Below are positions 26,382-34,427 of a stretch of 64,000 nucleotides of DNA, piece after piece. Source of the stretch: a bacterium. GTDB taxonomy: Bacteria; Planctomycetota; UBA1135; UBA2386. Where the stretch lies: positions 124,001 to 188,000 of the forward strand of contig JANSXC010000013.1 of NCBI GenBank assembly GCA_024743115.1, written 5' to 3'. The position numbers and the translations under genes are program-made. Position 1 is the stretch's first letter, and every line of letters begins with the position of its first letter. The notes beneath the pieces were generated by a model. It did not search any database, was not told where the DNA came from, and saw only the letters and a program-made list of their open reading frames with translations.

Positions 26382-27680
26382 TCAGCGGCTACGGCGACGC
26401 CGACCCTTGGGCGCGAGCAACACGAACCAGGTACTCAGCGCGGCGGCCAGCAGCAGATTCTGGATCCAGGAGGCATGCAGGTCGATCACGGCCTGATCCG
26501 GTGCACCGCGCGAAAAATCGATCGATTCGATAGAAATCGCCCACCAGACCCAGGCCCCGACGAGACCGACGCTGAACACCTGCAGCGCGGTGCGGCCATG
26601 GTTGTGGAACAGGCCGATCGCGGAGATCGGCAGCAGCGCGAGCCACCAGAACAACCAGCCGAAGTGCGACCATGGCGCAGGCGCGGCAAACAGCGCGTGG
26701 CTGCTCACGAACAGCGCGCCCAGGAACGCGAGGCCGAGCACCATCGCATCGCGACGGCTGCGCGGATCGAGCGCGTGCCGCCCGAGCGGGTGCAGCAGCA
26801 GCAGAAGGTTGAACAGCGGCACCGCACACGCGGTCAGCAACACAACGATCAGCCAAGAGTAGCGGGCCACCCCCGCCGCTTCTGGCAAACCAGCGCTCTC
26901 GAGAATGCGGCCGATGAGTAGCGCGCCGACCCACGCACCGACGAGGATCTGAATGCGCCGTGCCGGCGGGAACCGACCGAGCCACAGGTACCACGCGAGC
27001 ACCCAGCGATAGACCGGGTTCCTGGCCTTGATCGCTTCGGCGAGTCCGGCGCGCGCGCCGTCGAGCGTCGGATCGCGGCGCAGCGCTTCCTGGAAATGAT
27101 GCAGCGCCCCGTCGATGTCGCGCTGCTGGAGCAGCGCGTAACCACGCGACTGGTGCGTGTAGGGATTGTCGGGGTCGCGCGCGAGCGAGGCGTCGAGCGT
27201 ATCCGTGGCTTCGTCCCCACGACCGAGGCGGGTCAACGCCACCGATCGCAGGTTGAGGCAATCGCTGTCGTGGGGTTCGAGGGCGAGCCCCGCGTTCGCG
27301 GCATCGAGGGCCTGCTGCCAGCGCTCGCAGTGCAGGTGGATCTGCGCCTCGCGCCCACGCAGGCTGGCGTCGTCGGGGTCGATGCGAATCGCCGTCTGGA
27401 TCGCCGTCAGGGCATCGTCGAACTCTTCGCGTTGGGCGTGCGCCGTCGCGAGGGCGGCATACGACAGCTCCTCGTCGGGCGCGAGCTTGACGGCCTGGCG
27501 CGCGGACTCGAGCGCTGCGTCGAGATCATCGAGCTGCACGAGCGCAAACGCGAGGAACGCGTGCGCCTGGGCGTTCTCAGGATCACCGGTCAGAAAGCGC
27601 CGGAACTCCGCGACCGCCAGGTCCCAGCGATGCTGTTGGTAGAGCAGGATCGCCCGCTGGAATGCCGCCGCTTGACTCAC
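26382..27680 (-). CDS. TPR membrane protein, distal gene of the AAA/TPR trio
   Basis: A 432-residue protein. The first 220 residues are a row of about six tetratricopeptide repeats (for example HAFLAFALVQLDDLDAALES and ATAHAQREEFDDALTAIQ). From about residue 245 the chain changes to hydrophobic helices (five or so, including ILVGAWVGALLIGRIL and YSWLIVVLLTACAVPLFNLL), ending in a basic tail KGRRRRSR. The start is a GTG at 27680 overlapping the upstream stop by GTGA, a sign of translational coupling. The upstream gene has the same TPR-then-membrane plan, so these are likely diverged duplicates. Function unknown. Confidence 0.75.
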   Translation of the reverse strand: MSQAAAFQRAILLYQQHRWDLAVAEFRRFLTGDPENAQAHAFLAFALVQLDDLDAALESARQAVKLAPDEELSYAALATAHAQREEFDDALTAIQTAIRIDPDDASLRGREAQIHLHCERWQQALDAANAGLALEPHDSDCLNLRSVALTRLGRGDEATDTLDASLARDPDNPYTHQSRGYALLQQRDIDGALHHFQEALRRDPTLDGARAGLAEAIKARNPVYRWVLAWYLWLGRFPPARRIQILVGAWVGALLIGRILESAGLPEAAGVARYSWLIVVLLTACAVPLFNLLLLLHPLGRHALDPRSRRDAMVLGLAFLGALFVSSHALFAAPAPWSHFGWLFWWLALLPISAIGLFHNHGRTALQVFSVGLVGAWVWWAISIESIDFSRGAPDQAVIDLHASWIQNLLLAAALSTWFVLLAPKGRRRRSR

Positions 27681-28810
27681 AGGATCACCTTGCCCCACGG
27701 CAGAACGGCAAGCAACAGTACGAGCAGACCAACGAGCATCATTCGCAACCGCGTGCGCTCTTCGGCGCCCACGGTCGCGCCGACCCACCCGACCACCGCA
27801 ACGACCCCGGCGCTCTGCACTGCCGCGATGGCGCACGCCAGCAACAGCTCGCTGCGCTGGAACAGCCAACCAACCCCAGCGACCAGCGCCCCGACGAGCT
27901 CGACACCGGCGACGAGTGCAACGACGCGCTGATGCTTCAACAGCGCATGTCGACCGATCGGATGGCAGAGCACGAGCAGGTCCGCCAGAGTCGTCGGGAT
28001 CACGAGGATCGCAACCAGAAGGATCGGCGACAGCCCGAGCGATCGCGACAGCACGATGATCGCGATCGTTACGCCGAACGTGACGGGCACGGAAAGCCGC
28101 CGCAGCACGCGACCGAGTTCGAGGCGCAGCCAGAGGAACGGTCGATACATCCGGCTGCCCGCCCGGATCGCCTCGAGCAGCCCGCGACGCGCTTCGTCGT
28201 CCTCCGGATCGGACCGCAATCGCGACAAGTAGAGCTCCGTCGCGAGCGCGGCATCACCGCGCCGCAGCGCCGTCGCCGCCGCGCGCCCGTGGATCTCGGC
28301 CGAGTCCGGCGCGAGCGCGAGTGCCTCGTCGATCAGTTCGTCCGCCTCGCGATCCCGCCCCATGTCACGCAGCACGTCGACCCGTACCAGCCGCAAGTCA
28401 TCGCTCTCGGGGTCGAGCGCCAGGGCGACGTCGAGCGTCGCGAGCGCGGCCTTCGGCCGGTCCTGGGTGAGCTGCATCCGGGCCTTGAACTCGTAGTGAT
28501 CGGGGTCATCCGGGTCGAGCGCGATCGCACGATCGATGCTCGTCTCGGCCTTGTCGATATCACCGGTGCGACAGACGCAGCTCGCATGCATGTGATACGA
28601 CCACGGCTCTTCGGGGTCGATCGCGATGGCCCGCGCCGACGTCGCGAGCGCGGACTCCACGTCACCGAGCTCGCCCTGTGAATACGCCAGGAGATTGAGC
28701 GCATGGACGTCCTCGGGCTCCTGCTCGAGATGGCCCAACGCCGCCGCAGCCGCCTCCTCGTGGCGCCCGATGCGACTCAGTTCACGCGCCCGATCGAGCT
28801 CCGCGCTCAC
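27677..28810 (-). CDS. TPR membrane protein, middle gene of the AAA/TPR trio
   Basis: A 377-residue protein built like its downstream neighbour. TPR units occupy about residues 1-190 (for example AIDPEEPWSYHMHASCVCR and RAIALDPDDPDHYEFKAR), followed by several hydrophobic helices (VTIAIIVLSRSLGLSPILLV, LVALVAG-type, MMLVGLLVLLLAVLPWG). A CHPIGRHALLKHQR loop between helices corresponds to LHPLGRHALDPRSR in the downstream protein, supporting common ancestry. It starts with GTG at 28810, overlapping the AAA gene stop by GTGA. The TPR side could dock the TPR region of the AAA protein. Function unknown. Confidence 0.75.
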   Translation of the reverse strand: MSAELDRARELSRIGRHEEAAAAALGHLEQEPEDVHALNLLAYSQGELGDVESALATSARAIAIDPEEPWSYHMHASCVCRTGDIDKAETSIDRAIALDPDDPDHYEFKARMQLTQDRPKAALATLDVALALDPESDDLRLVRVDVLRDMGRDREADELIDEALALAPDSAEIHGRAAATALRRGDAALATELYLSRLRSDPEDDEARRGLLEAIRAGSRMYRPFLWLRLELGRVLRRLSVPVTFGVTIAIIVLSRSLGLSPILLVAILVIPTTLADLLVLCHPIGRHALLKHQRVVALVAGVELVGALVAGVGWLFQRSELLLACAIAAVQSAGVVAVVGWVGATVGAEERTRLRMMLVGLLVLLLAVLPWGKVIL

Positions 28811-30150
28811 AGTTTGAGGTAGGCCCGCAGATCGTCGTAGAGACCGGCCTCGTTGGCGTAGAGCACGTAGTTCTTCGCGGTCGCGAACCACTCGGTCGTC
28901 GTCGGCTTCTGGGCCTTTGCCGCGCGCACGAGGTCTTTGGTCACCAGCGGCTCGGGAACGCCACTCGCCATCGCGGCGTCCAGCTTGCCCTCGATCGCGC
29001 GGTCGACGACCGCCGCCAGGTCGGCCCCCGAGAAGCGCTCGGTCTTCGCAGCGATCGCGTCGTGATCGATCTTCTCCTGCGGCTTGCCGGCGAGCAGCAG
29101 CTCGAGAATCTGCGCGCGAGCTTCGCGGTCCGGCGGCGGCACGAAGATCACACGATCGAAACGCCCGGGCCGCCGGAACGCGCTGTCCATGTGCCACGGC
29201 GCGTTCGTCGCCGCGAGCACCAGCAGGCCATCGTTCTGGTCCTGCATACCGTCGAGCTCGGCGAGGAACTGGTTGATCGTCTGGCGTCCGGCACTGTGCT
29301 TCATGTCGCCGCGGCTCGCACCGAGCGCGTCGACCTCGTCGAAGAACAAGACGCACGGGCTGTTCTGCCGCGCGGTCTCGAAGATGCCGTGCAGATTGCG
29401 TTCGCTCTGGCCGATCCACATGTCGAGCACGTCGTGGATCCCGACCGCGAGAAACTTCGCATCGACCTCACCGGCCGTAGCCTTGGCGAGGAACGTCTTG
29501 CCGCAGCCCGGCGGGCCATACATCAGGATCCCGCCACCGATCTTCTTGCCGTAGGCCTTGTAGAGATCGGGCCGCTGCATCGGCAGCACGATCTTCTTGC
29601 TGATCTCGTCCTTGAGGCGACTGAGCCCACCGACGTGAACGAACTTCACATCGGATCGGATCGGCTTCAGCTTCGAACGATCCTCTTCTTCGCCATGCAC
29701 GCTGCCGCGCACGCGGCCGTCGACGACCTCGTCGTCCATCGTCACCGGCTCGAGACTGACGCCGAGTCGTTCGCCGAGCTCCGCGTCGACGAGTGACTCG
29801 TCGGATTCGATCGCCGAGCGATAGTTGCGGACGGCGCCCTCGACGTCACCTTCGGCGAGCATCAACCGCGCGAGTTCGACCCGGGCACGATCGCTGTCCC
29901 GCTGCACGAGCTGCTCGAGCACGACGTGGGCCGCGGAGTTCTTGTCCTGCGCGCGATACGTCTTGGCGAGCAATAGGTGGCCGGCCTCCGACTTCGGCTC
30001 GAGCTTGAGGAACGCCAACAGCTCGGTCTCCGCGTCGGCGTAGTGCCCGTACGCGAACAGAGTCTCCGCGAGGTGCTGTCGCAGCGGACCGTTGTCCGGA
30101 GTCGCGGCGAGAGCAGCGCGCAGGGATCGAATCGTGGCGTCGGCGTCCAT
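28807..30150 (-). CDS. AAA+ ATPase with N-terminal TPR-like region
   Basis: A 447-residue ATPase. Residues 1-130 are helical and TPR-like (LAETLFAYGHYADAETELLA, LAKTYRAQDKNSAAHVVL). After a short linker the AAA domain begins (VHVGGLSRLKDEI near 180): Walker A GPPGCGKTFL, Walker B LFFDEVDAL, sensor 1 VLAATN, and arginine finger region FRRPGRFDRVIFVP. This is the CDC48/FtsH/katanin-like classic clade of AAA proteins. Such enzymes remodel or unfold proteins; no protease domain is attached. The ATG at 30150 was chosen because upstream codons extend only into the divergent MBOAT promoter. It is first in a three-gene unit with two TPR membrane proteins. Confidence 0.85.
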   Translation of the reverse strand: MDADATIRSLRAALAATPDNGPLRQHLAETLFAYGHYADAETELLAFLKLEPKSEAGHLLLAKTYRAQDKNSAAHVVLEQLVQRDSDRARVELARLMLAEGDVEGAVRNYRSAIESDESLVDAELGERLGVSLEPVTMDDEVVDGRVRGSVHGEEEDRSKLKPIRSDVKFVHVGGLSRLKDEISKKIVLPMQRPDLYKAYGKKIGGGILMYGPPGCGKTFLAKATAGEVDAKFLAVGIHDVLDMWIGQSERNLHGIFETARQNSPCVLFFDEVDALGASRGDMKHSAGRQTINQFLAELDGMQDQNDGLLVLAATNAPWHMDSAFRRPGRFDRVIFVPPPDREARAQILELLLAGKPQEKIDHDAIAAKTERFSGADLAAVVDRAIEGKLDAAMASGVPEPLVTKDLVRAAKAQKPTTTEWFATAKNYVLYANEAGLYDDLRAYLKL

Positions 30151-30281
30151 CTCGATCGAATTGAGCCACACCGGAGCGCGCGACACAACCCGCGCCATCG
30201 CGACCTCACAGCAACGGTCGACCGAAGAGGCCTGGGCTGACGGCCCAGCCGAGCTAAGCTCCTCACGCGCGCCACCGCCGA

Positions 30282-31694
30282 ATGGTCTTCTCGAGCAGCA
30301 TCTTCCTCTTCGCCTTCCTGCCGGCGTTCTTGCTGCTGTACTGGCTGAGCCCGCGCGCGATCCGGACGACGACGATCGCGCTCGCGAGCTTCGTGTTCTA
30401 CGGCTGGTGGAAAGCGGAGTTCGTCCTGCTCCTGCTCTTCAGCGCGATCGTCGACTACTGGCTCGGTAGCCGCATCGTCCATGCGCGACGAACCGGCGGC
30501 CGGCCAGGGCGATGGCTGCTGCTGTCGTTGGCAGTGAACCTCGGACTTCTCGGCTACTTCAAGTACGCGAACTTTGGCGTCGCGACGTTCCGCGCGCTGC
30601 TGCAGTCGCTCGGTTTCGCGGGCGACTTCGCCTGGGTCGACATCGTGCTCCCCGTTGGGATCTCGTTCTACACGTTCCAGACGATGAGCTACACGATCGA
30701 CCTCTACCGCGGTCAGGTGCAGCCGGCCGAGCGGTTCGTCGACTTCCTCTGCTACGTGTCGATGTTTCCGCAGCTCGTCGCGGGTCCGATCGTGCGCTAC
30801 TCGCTGGTAGAGGACGAACTGCGCGATCGCCGCTCGACGCTGTCGGGCATTTATCAGGGCCTGCTGTTCTTCCAGTGCGGGCTCGTCAAGAAGGTGCTGC
30901 TCGCGGACGCCGTCGCGCAGTTCGCGAACACCGCGTTCGACGCCCCGAACCCTGACTCGGTCACTGCCGGAGTCGCATGGCTCGGCGCCGTGAGCTACGC
31001 GTTCCAGATCTACTTCGACTTCTCCGGCTACAGCGACATGGCGATCGGGCTCGGGCTCATGCTCGGGTTCCGTTTCCCCGTCAACTTCGATTCGCCCTAC
31101 CGGTCGATCTCGATCACGGACTTCTGGCGGCGCTGGCACATCTCGTTGTCCACGTGGCTGCGCGACTATCTCTACGTCCCGCTCGGTGGCAATCGCAAAG
31201 GACCCGTGCGCACCTACGTCAACCTCGCGCTCACGATGCTGCTCGGCGGCCTCTGGCACGGCGCGGCGTGGAACTTCCTCGCGTGGGGCGGCTATCAGGG
31301 CTTCTGGCTGATCGTCGAGCGCGCGATCGGTAAACGCCCGTTCTATGCGGCGCTGCCACGGTTCCTCTGCATCGGCCTGACGTTCGTTCTCGCACTGTTC
31401 GGTTGGGTCCTGTTCCGCGCCCACGATCTCGGCCACGCGGTCGACTACTCCCTGACGATGCTCGGCCTCGGGGGCGGCGGCGGTGAAGCAGCCGACAGAC
31501 TGACGCTGCGCCCGGGACCATGGGCCGAGTTCGTGACCTGCGCTTTGGTCGTGTGGCTGCTGCCGACGAGCCAACGCCTCGTGCCGCGGGCCCAACCGGC
31601 GTTCGTGCTCACACTGCAGATTCTGTTCGTCTTTGCGGTGCTCGTCGTGCGACTCGCTCCCGAAGAGATCCCGTTCCTCTACTTCCGTTTCTGA
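30282..31694 (+). CDS. MBOAT family O-acyltransferase (AlgI-like)
   Basis: A 470-residue polytopic membrane protein of the MBOAT family. It starts MVFSSSIFLFAFLPAFLLLY as AlgI-like proteins do, has the conserved FYGWW and VGISFYTFQTMSYTIDLYRG segments, and the invariant active-site His in LGGLWHGAAWNFLAWGG near residue 325. AlgI/PatA proteins transfer acetyl groups from a cytoplasmic donor across the membrane to an exopolysaccharide or cell-wall acceptor. The next gene, seven bases downstream, encodes a probable SGNH partner, which matches the known two-component arrangement (MBOAT plus an SGNH acetyltransferase). Acceptor unknown. Confidence 0.92.
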   Translation: MVFSSSIFLFAFLPAFLLLYWLSPRAIRTTTIALASFVFYGWWKAEFVLLLLFSAIVDYWLGSRIVHARRTGGRPGRWLLLSLAVNLGLLGYFKYANFGVATFRALLQSLGFAGDFAWVDIVLPVGISFYTFQTMSYTIDLYRGQVQPAERFVDFLCYVSMFPQLVAGPIVRYSLVEDELRDRRSTLSGIYQGLLFFQCGLVKKVLLADAVAQFANTAFDAPNPDSVTAGVAWLGAVSYAFQIYFDFSGYSDMAIGLGLMLGFRFPVNFDSPYRSISITDFWRRWHISLSTWLRDYLYVPLGGNRKGPVRTYVNLALTMLLGGLWHGAAWNFLAWGGYQGFWLIVERAIGKRPFYAALPRFLCIGLTFVLALFGWVLFRAHDLGHAVDYSLTMLGLGGGGGEAADRLTLRPGPWAEFVTCALVVWLLPTSQRLVPRAQPAFVLTLQILFVFAVLVVRLAPEEIPFLYFRF

Positions 31695-31700
31695 CCGACC

Positions 31701-33263
31701 ATGACGAAGCCCGACAACGTCGACGTAATCGCCGATTCGCCGGCCGCGGCCAGCTCGCCAGCGGCACGCTTCGTGCGCGCGCTCGCGCTCGTGTGTGGTG
31801 CCGTCACGCTCGCGGGACTCGGGGTTCATGACCACTTCTTCGCGGTGGATCCAGCCACGGCGGCCCGCGCGGCCGTGCTGCGATCGACTGCTGGACTCGC
31901 CGCCGAACGCGCCGCTGAACTCGACCCGGACTGGCTCGACGAGTCGCCGCCACCGACCCCGCACTACCCGACGCCGCCCGCGATGCTCGAGGCCTGGGCG
32001 CGGATCCCGCAGCTGATGTTCCTCTGCGAGATCAACGAGTCGCTGCTGCGCGCACTTTGGCAGAAAGGCACCGGACTGACGCACCTGCTCGGCCCCGATG
32101 CCCCGCGGGCGTTCGATGTCTTTCGCACGCCGGACGACGCGCCCTTCCCGCGCTTCCGTTATCCGCGCTCGACGACGATGCCCGACGGGCTCACCACGAA
32201 CGCATTCGGCTTCCGCGGCCCCGAGATCACCCTGGCGAAACCGCAGAACACCGTGCGGATCGCGTTCGTCGGGGCGTCGGCGACGGTCGACAACCACTAC
32301 TTCCCCGCGAGTTTTCCCGAGTACGTCGGCCATTGGCTGAACCTCTGGGCCGAGCGCCGCGGGATCACCACGCGGTTCGAGATCATCAATGCCGGCCGCG
32401 AAGCTATCACGTCACAGGACATCCGGGCGATCGTGCAACACGAGGTCCTGCCGTTCGCCGTCGACTACGTCGTCTACTACGAAGGTCAGAACCAATTCGC
32501 TTCGCAAACGCTCGAGCGACTCGTCGAGGTCGAGGGAGCCGCAGCCGGGGAGCAGCCCCCCGCAGATCTGGTCCTGGACCTCGCCACGGCCGACCGGCTG
32601 CAGCCGCACTGGCTCGATCGCGCCTGTCGGGACTCGACGTCAGCGCGGCGATTGCGCCGACTGCTCGGCATCTACGCCAACGTCCCGGAACCCGAGAAGC
32701 CGCCCCAGCAGATCCGACTGCCCGCAGGCATCGACGAGAACGTTCCGGACCTCGCCAACGCCAATCGACTGCTGGAACTCGGCACGATCCTCGCGGACCT
32801 CGACGGGATTCGCACGGCCTGCGAACGCGCCGATGCCCAGTTGGTCATGTGCTCGTTCGATCGCCTCGTCCACGCCGGCCTGGCGGCCGACCTCGCCACG
32901 GGTCTGTCGTTCTACTCCCAGGTCCATACCGACTACTGGCCGCTGACCTACGAGATCATCGCCCGCCTCGACGCGCTCCAGAACCGCTACTTCGAAGCCT
33001 GGGCCAAGGCACGAAACCTGCCGTTCGTGGATGTCGCAGAGCTCATGCCAGACGAACCGGTGCTGTTCTCCGACATGATTCACTCGACCGCACTCGGCTC
33101 ACGGTTGCGTGCCTGGGTGATCTTCTCGCAGCTGGTCCCTCTGATCGCGGGCGACCTCGAGCGCGGCGCCGTCCCAGTCACCGATTCCGAACGCCAACCC
33201 GGCGACACCCACCCCAACCTGCAGCCAGCGCGGCGGATCACCGCCGAAGAACTCGACCGCTGA
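31701..33263 (+). CDS. SGNH-like protein paired with the MBOAT gene
   Basis: A 520-residue protein with a single membrane helix near residues 22-40 (FVRALALVCGAVTLAGLG) and a long extracytoplasmic part. SGNH-like blocks are visible: FVGASATVDN near 190 (block I, with GAS where GDS is usual), INAGREAITSQD near 230, YYEGQNQ near 255 and DMIHSTALGS near 455, giving candidate Ser, Gly/Asn and Asp-His residues. Together with the adjacent MBOAT protein it probably acetylates or deacetylates a surface polysaccharide, as AlgJ/AlgX or PatB do. The sequence is too diverged for a specific name. It converges with the MDR oxidoreductase (6-base gap). Confidence 0.7.
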   Translation: MTKPDNVDVIADSPAAASSPAARFVRALALVCGAVTLAGLGVHDHFFAVDPATAARAAVLRSTAGLAAERAAELDPDWLDESPPPTPHYPTPPAMLEAWARIPQLMFLCEINESLLRALWQKGTGLTHLLGPDAPRAFDVFRTPDDAPFPRFRYPRSTTMPDGLTTNAFGFRGPEITLAKPQNTVRIAFVGASATVDNHYFPASFPEYVGHWLNLWAERRGITTRFEIINAGREAITSQDIRAIVQHEVLPFAVDYVVYYEGQNQFASQTLERLVEVEGAAAGEQPPADLVLDLATADRLQPHWLDRACRDSTSARRLRRLLGIYANVPEPEKPPQQIRLPAGIDENVPDLANANRLLELGTILADLDGIRTACERADAQLVMCSFDRLVHAGLAADLATGLSFYSQVHTDYWPLTYEIIARLDALQNRYFEAWAKARNLPFVDVAELMPDEPVLFSDMIHSTALGSRLRAWVIFSQLVPLIAGDLERGAVPVTDSERQPGDTHPNLQPARRITAEELDR

Positions 33264-33269
33264 CAGGGC

Positions 33270-34316
33270 TCAAACGGTCAGCACGATCTTGCCGAGAGCC
33301 TCGCGCGCCTCGAGCAATCGATGCGCCTCCTGCACGTCGGTCATCGGCAGCGCCCGATCCAGAACGGCGCGGAAGCGGCCCTGCTCGAACATCCTGAGAA
33401 TGCGCCGCAGGTCGCCTTTGCTGCCCATCGTCGAACCGAGGATCGACAGGCTCTTGAAGAACACCGCGTGCAGCGACAGCTTGACGTCGCCGCCGGTGGT
33501 CGCGCCGCAGGTGACGACGCGACCGCAACGCGCGAGGCACTTCAGCGAGCCGCCGAACGTCGCTTCGCCGACGTGCTCGAACACGACATCGACTCCGGCC
33601 TTCCCCGTGATCGACCGCACCTCCTTCACGAAGTCCTTCGACTGGTAGTCGATGACGTGATGCGCTCCGAGCCGCTCGACGCGCGTGCACTTCTCGGCGC
33701 CGCCGGCCGTCGCGATCACCTGCGCTCCGAGAGCATTCGCGATTTGCACCGCGGCGCCGCCGACACCGGAGAGACCAGCGTGCACGAGAACGGTCTCGCC
33801 GGCCCGCAGCTCCGCGCGGCGCACGAGCATGTTCCACGCGGTCTGGAACACGAGCGCAATCGCCGCCGCCTCGGGCTCGGACAGCGAGGCAGGCCGCGGC
33901 GCCACGTTCGCGGCCGGCAAGCAGACGTACTCCGCAGCCGTTCCGTCACAGCTCTCGCCGAGGATGTGGTAGTTGCGACAGAGGTGATCGAGGCCCGACT
34001 GGCACGCCTCGCAGACTCCACACGAAACGCCTGGCAGCACGACCACAGGGTCGCCTTCGCGTAATCCATCCGCGAGTCTCGTGCCTGTACCGAGCGCATC
34101 CACCACCCCCGAGGCGTCGCTGCTGGTCACGAGTGGCAGCGGGAACGTGTGACCCGGAACCCCACGGCGCACCCATGTGTCGAGATGGTTGAGGCCGATG
34201 GCACCGACCTTGACCCGAACCTCCCCGGGCGCTGGCGTCGGAACTTCGCGCTGTTCGAGAGCCAATCGGTCGTAGCCGCCGTGCTCGCGCACGACGATGC
34301 AGCACATGCTCGCCAT
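33270..34316 (-). CDS. zinc-type MDR alcohol dehydrogenase/quinone reductase-like protein
   Basis: A 348-residue medium-chain dehydrogenase/reductase. The N-terminal GroES-like domain has GEVRVKVGAIGLNHLDTWVRRG, as in zinc-free quinone reductases, yet the structural zinc cysteines are kept (CGVCEACQSGLDHLC). The Rossmann glycine motif is HAGLSGVGGAAVQIANALGA, and ELRAGETVLVH precedes it. Because the catalytic-zinc Cys position is replaced by Asn-His, a quinone oxidoreductase-like or enoyl reductase-like activity is more likely than a classic alcohol dehydrogenase. Start at 34316 or three codons later (34307). It is divergent from the candidate selenoprotein gene, 111 bases apart. Confidence 0.82.
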   Translation of the reverse strand: MASMCCIVVREHGGYDRLALEQREVPTPAPGEVRVKVGAIGLNHLDTWVRRGVPGHTFPLPLVTSSDASGVVDALGTGTRLADGLREGDPVVVLPGVSCGVCEACQSGLDHLCRNYHILGESCDGTAAEYVCLPAANVAPRPASLSEPEAAAIALVFQTAWNMLVRRAELRAGETVLVHAGLSGVGGAAVQIANALGAQVIATAGGAEKCTRVERLGAHHVIDYQSKDFVKEVRSITGKAGVDVVFEHVGEATFGGSLKCLARCGRVVTCGATTGGDVKLSLHAVFFKSLSILGSTMGSKGDLRRILRMFEQGRFRAVLDRALPMTDVQEAHRLLEAREALGKIVLTV

Positions 34317-34427
34317 GGTTTCTCGTTACGCGACACCGCGGCGCGCTGCAACGCCGACGGGTCACATCGCCCCGAGGTTTCTGCGGCGAGCCGTGTGATC
34401 TCCGCGGCTGCCGCCGTAACCGGAGTC

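Noticed and set aside
29862-32333. An 823-codon minus-strand open frame over the MBOAT and ATPase genes
   Set aside because: It is antisense to the MBOAT gene and shows no recognisable protein features.
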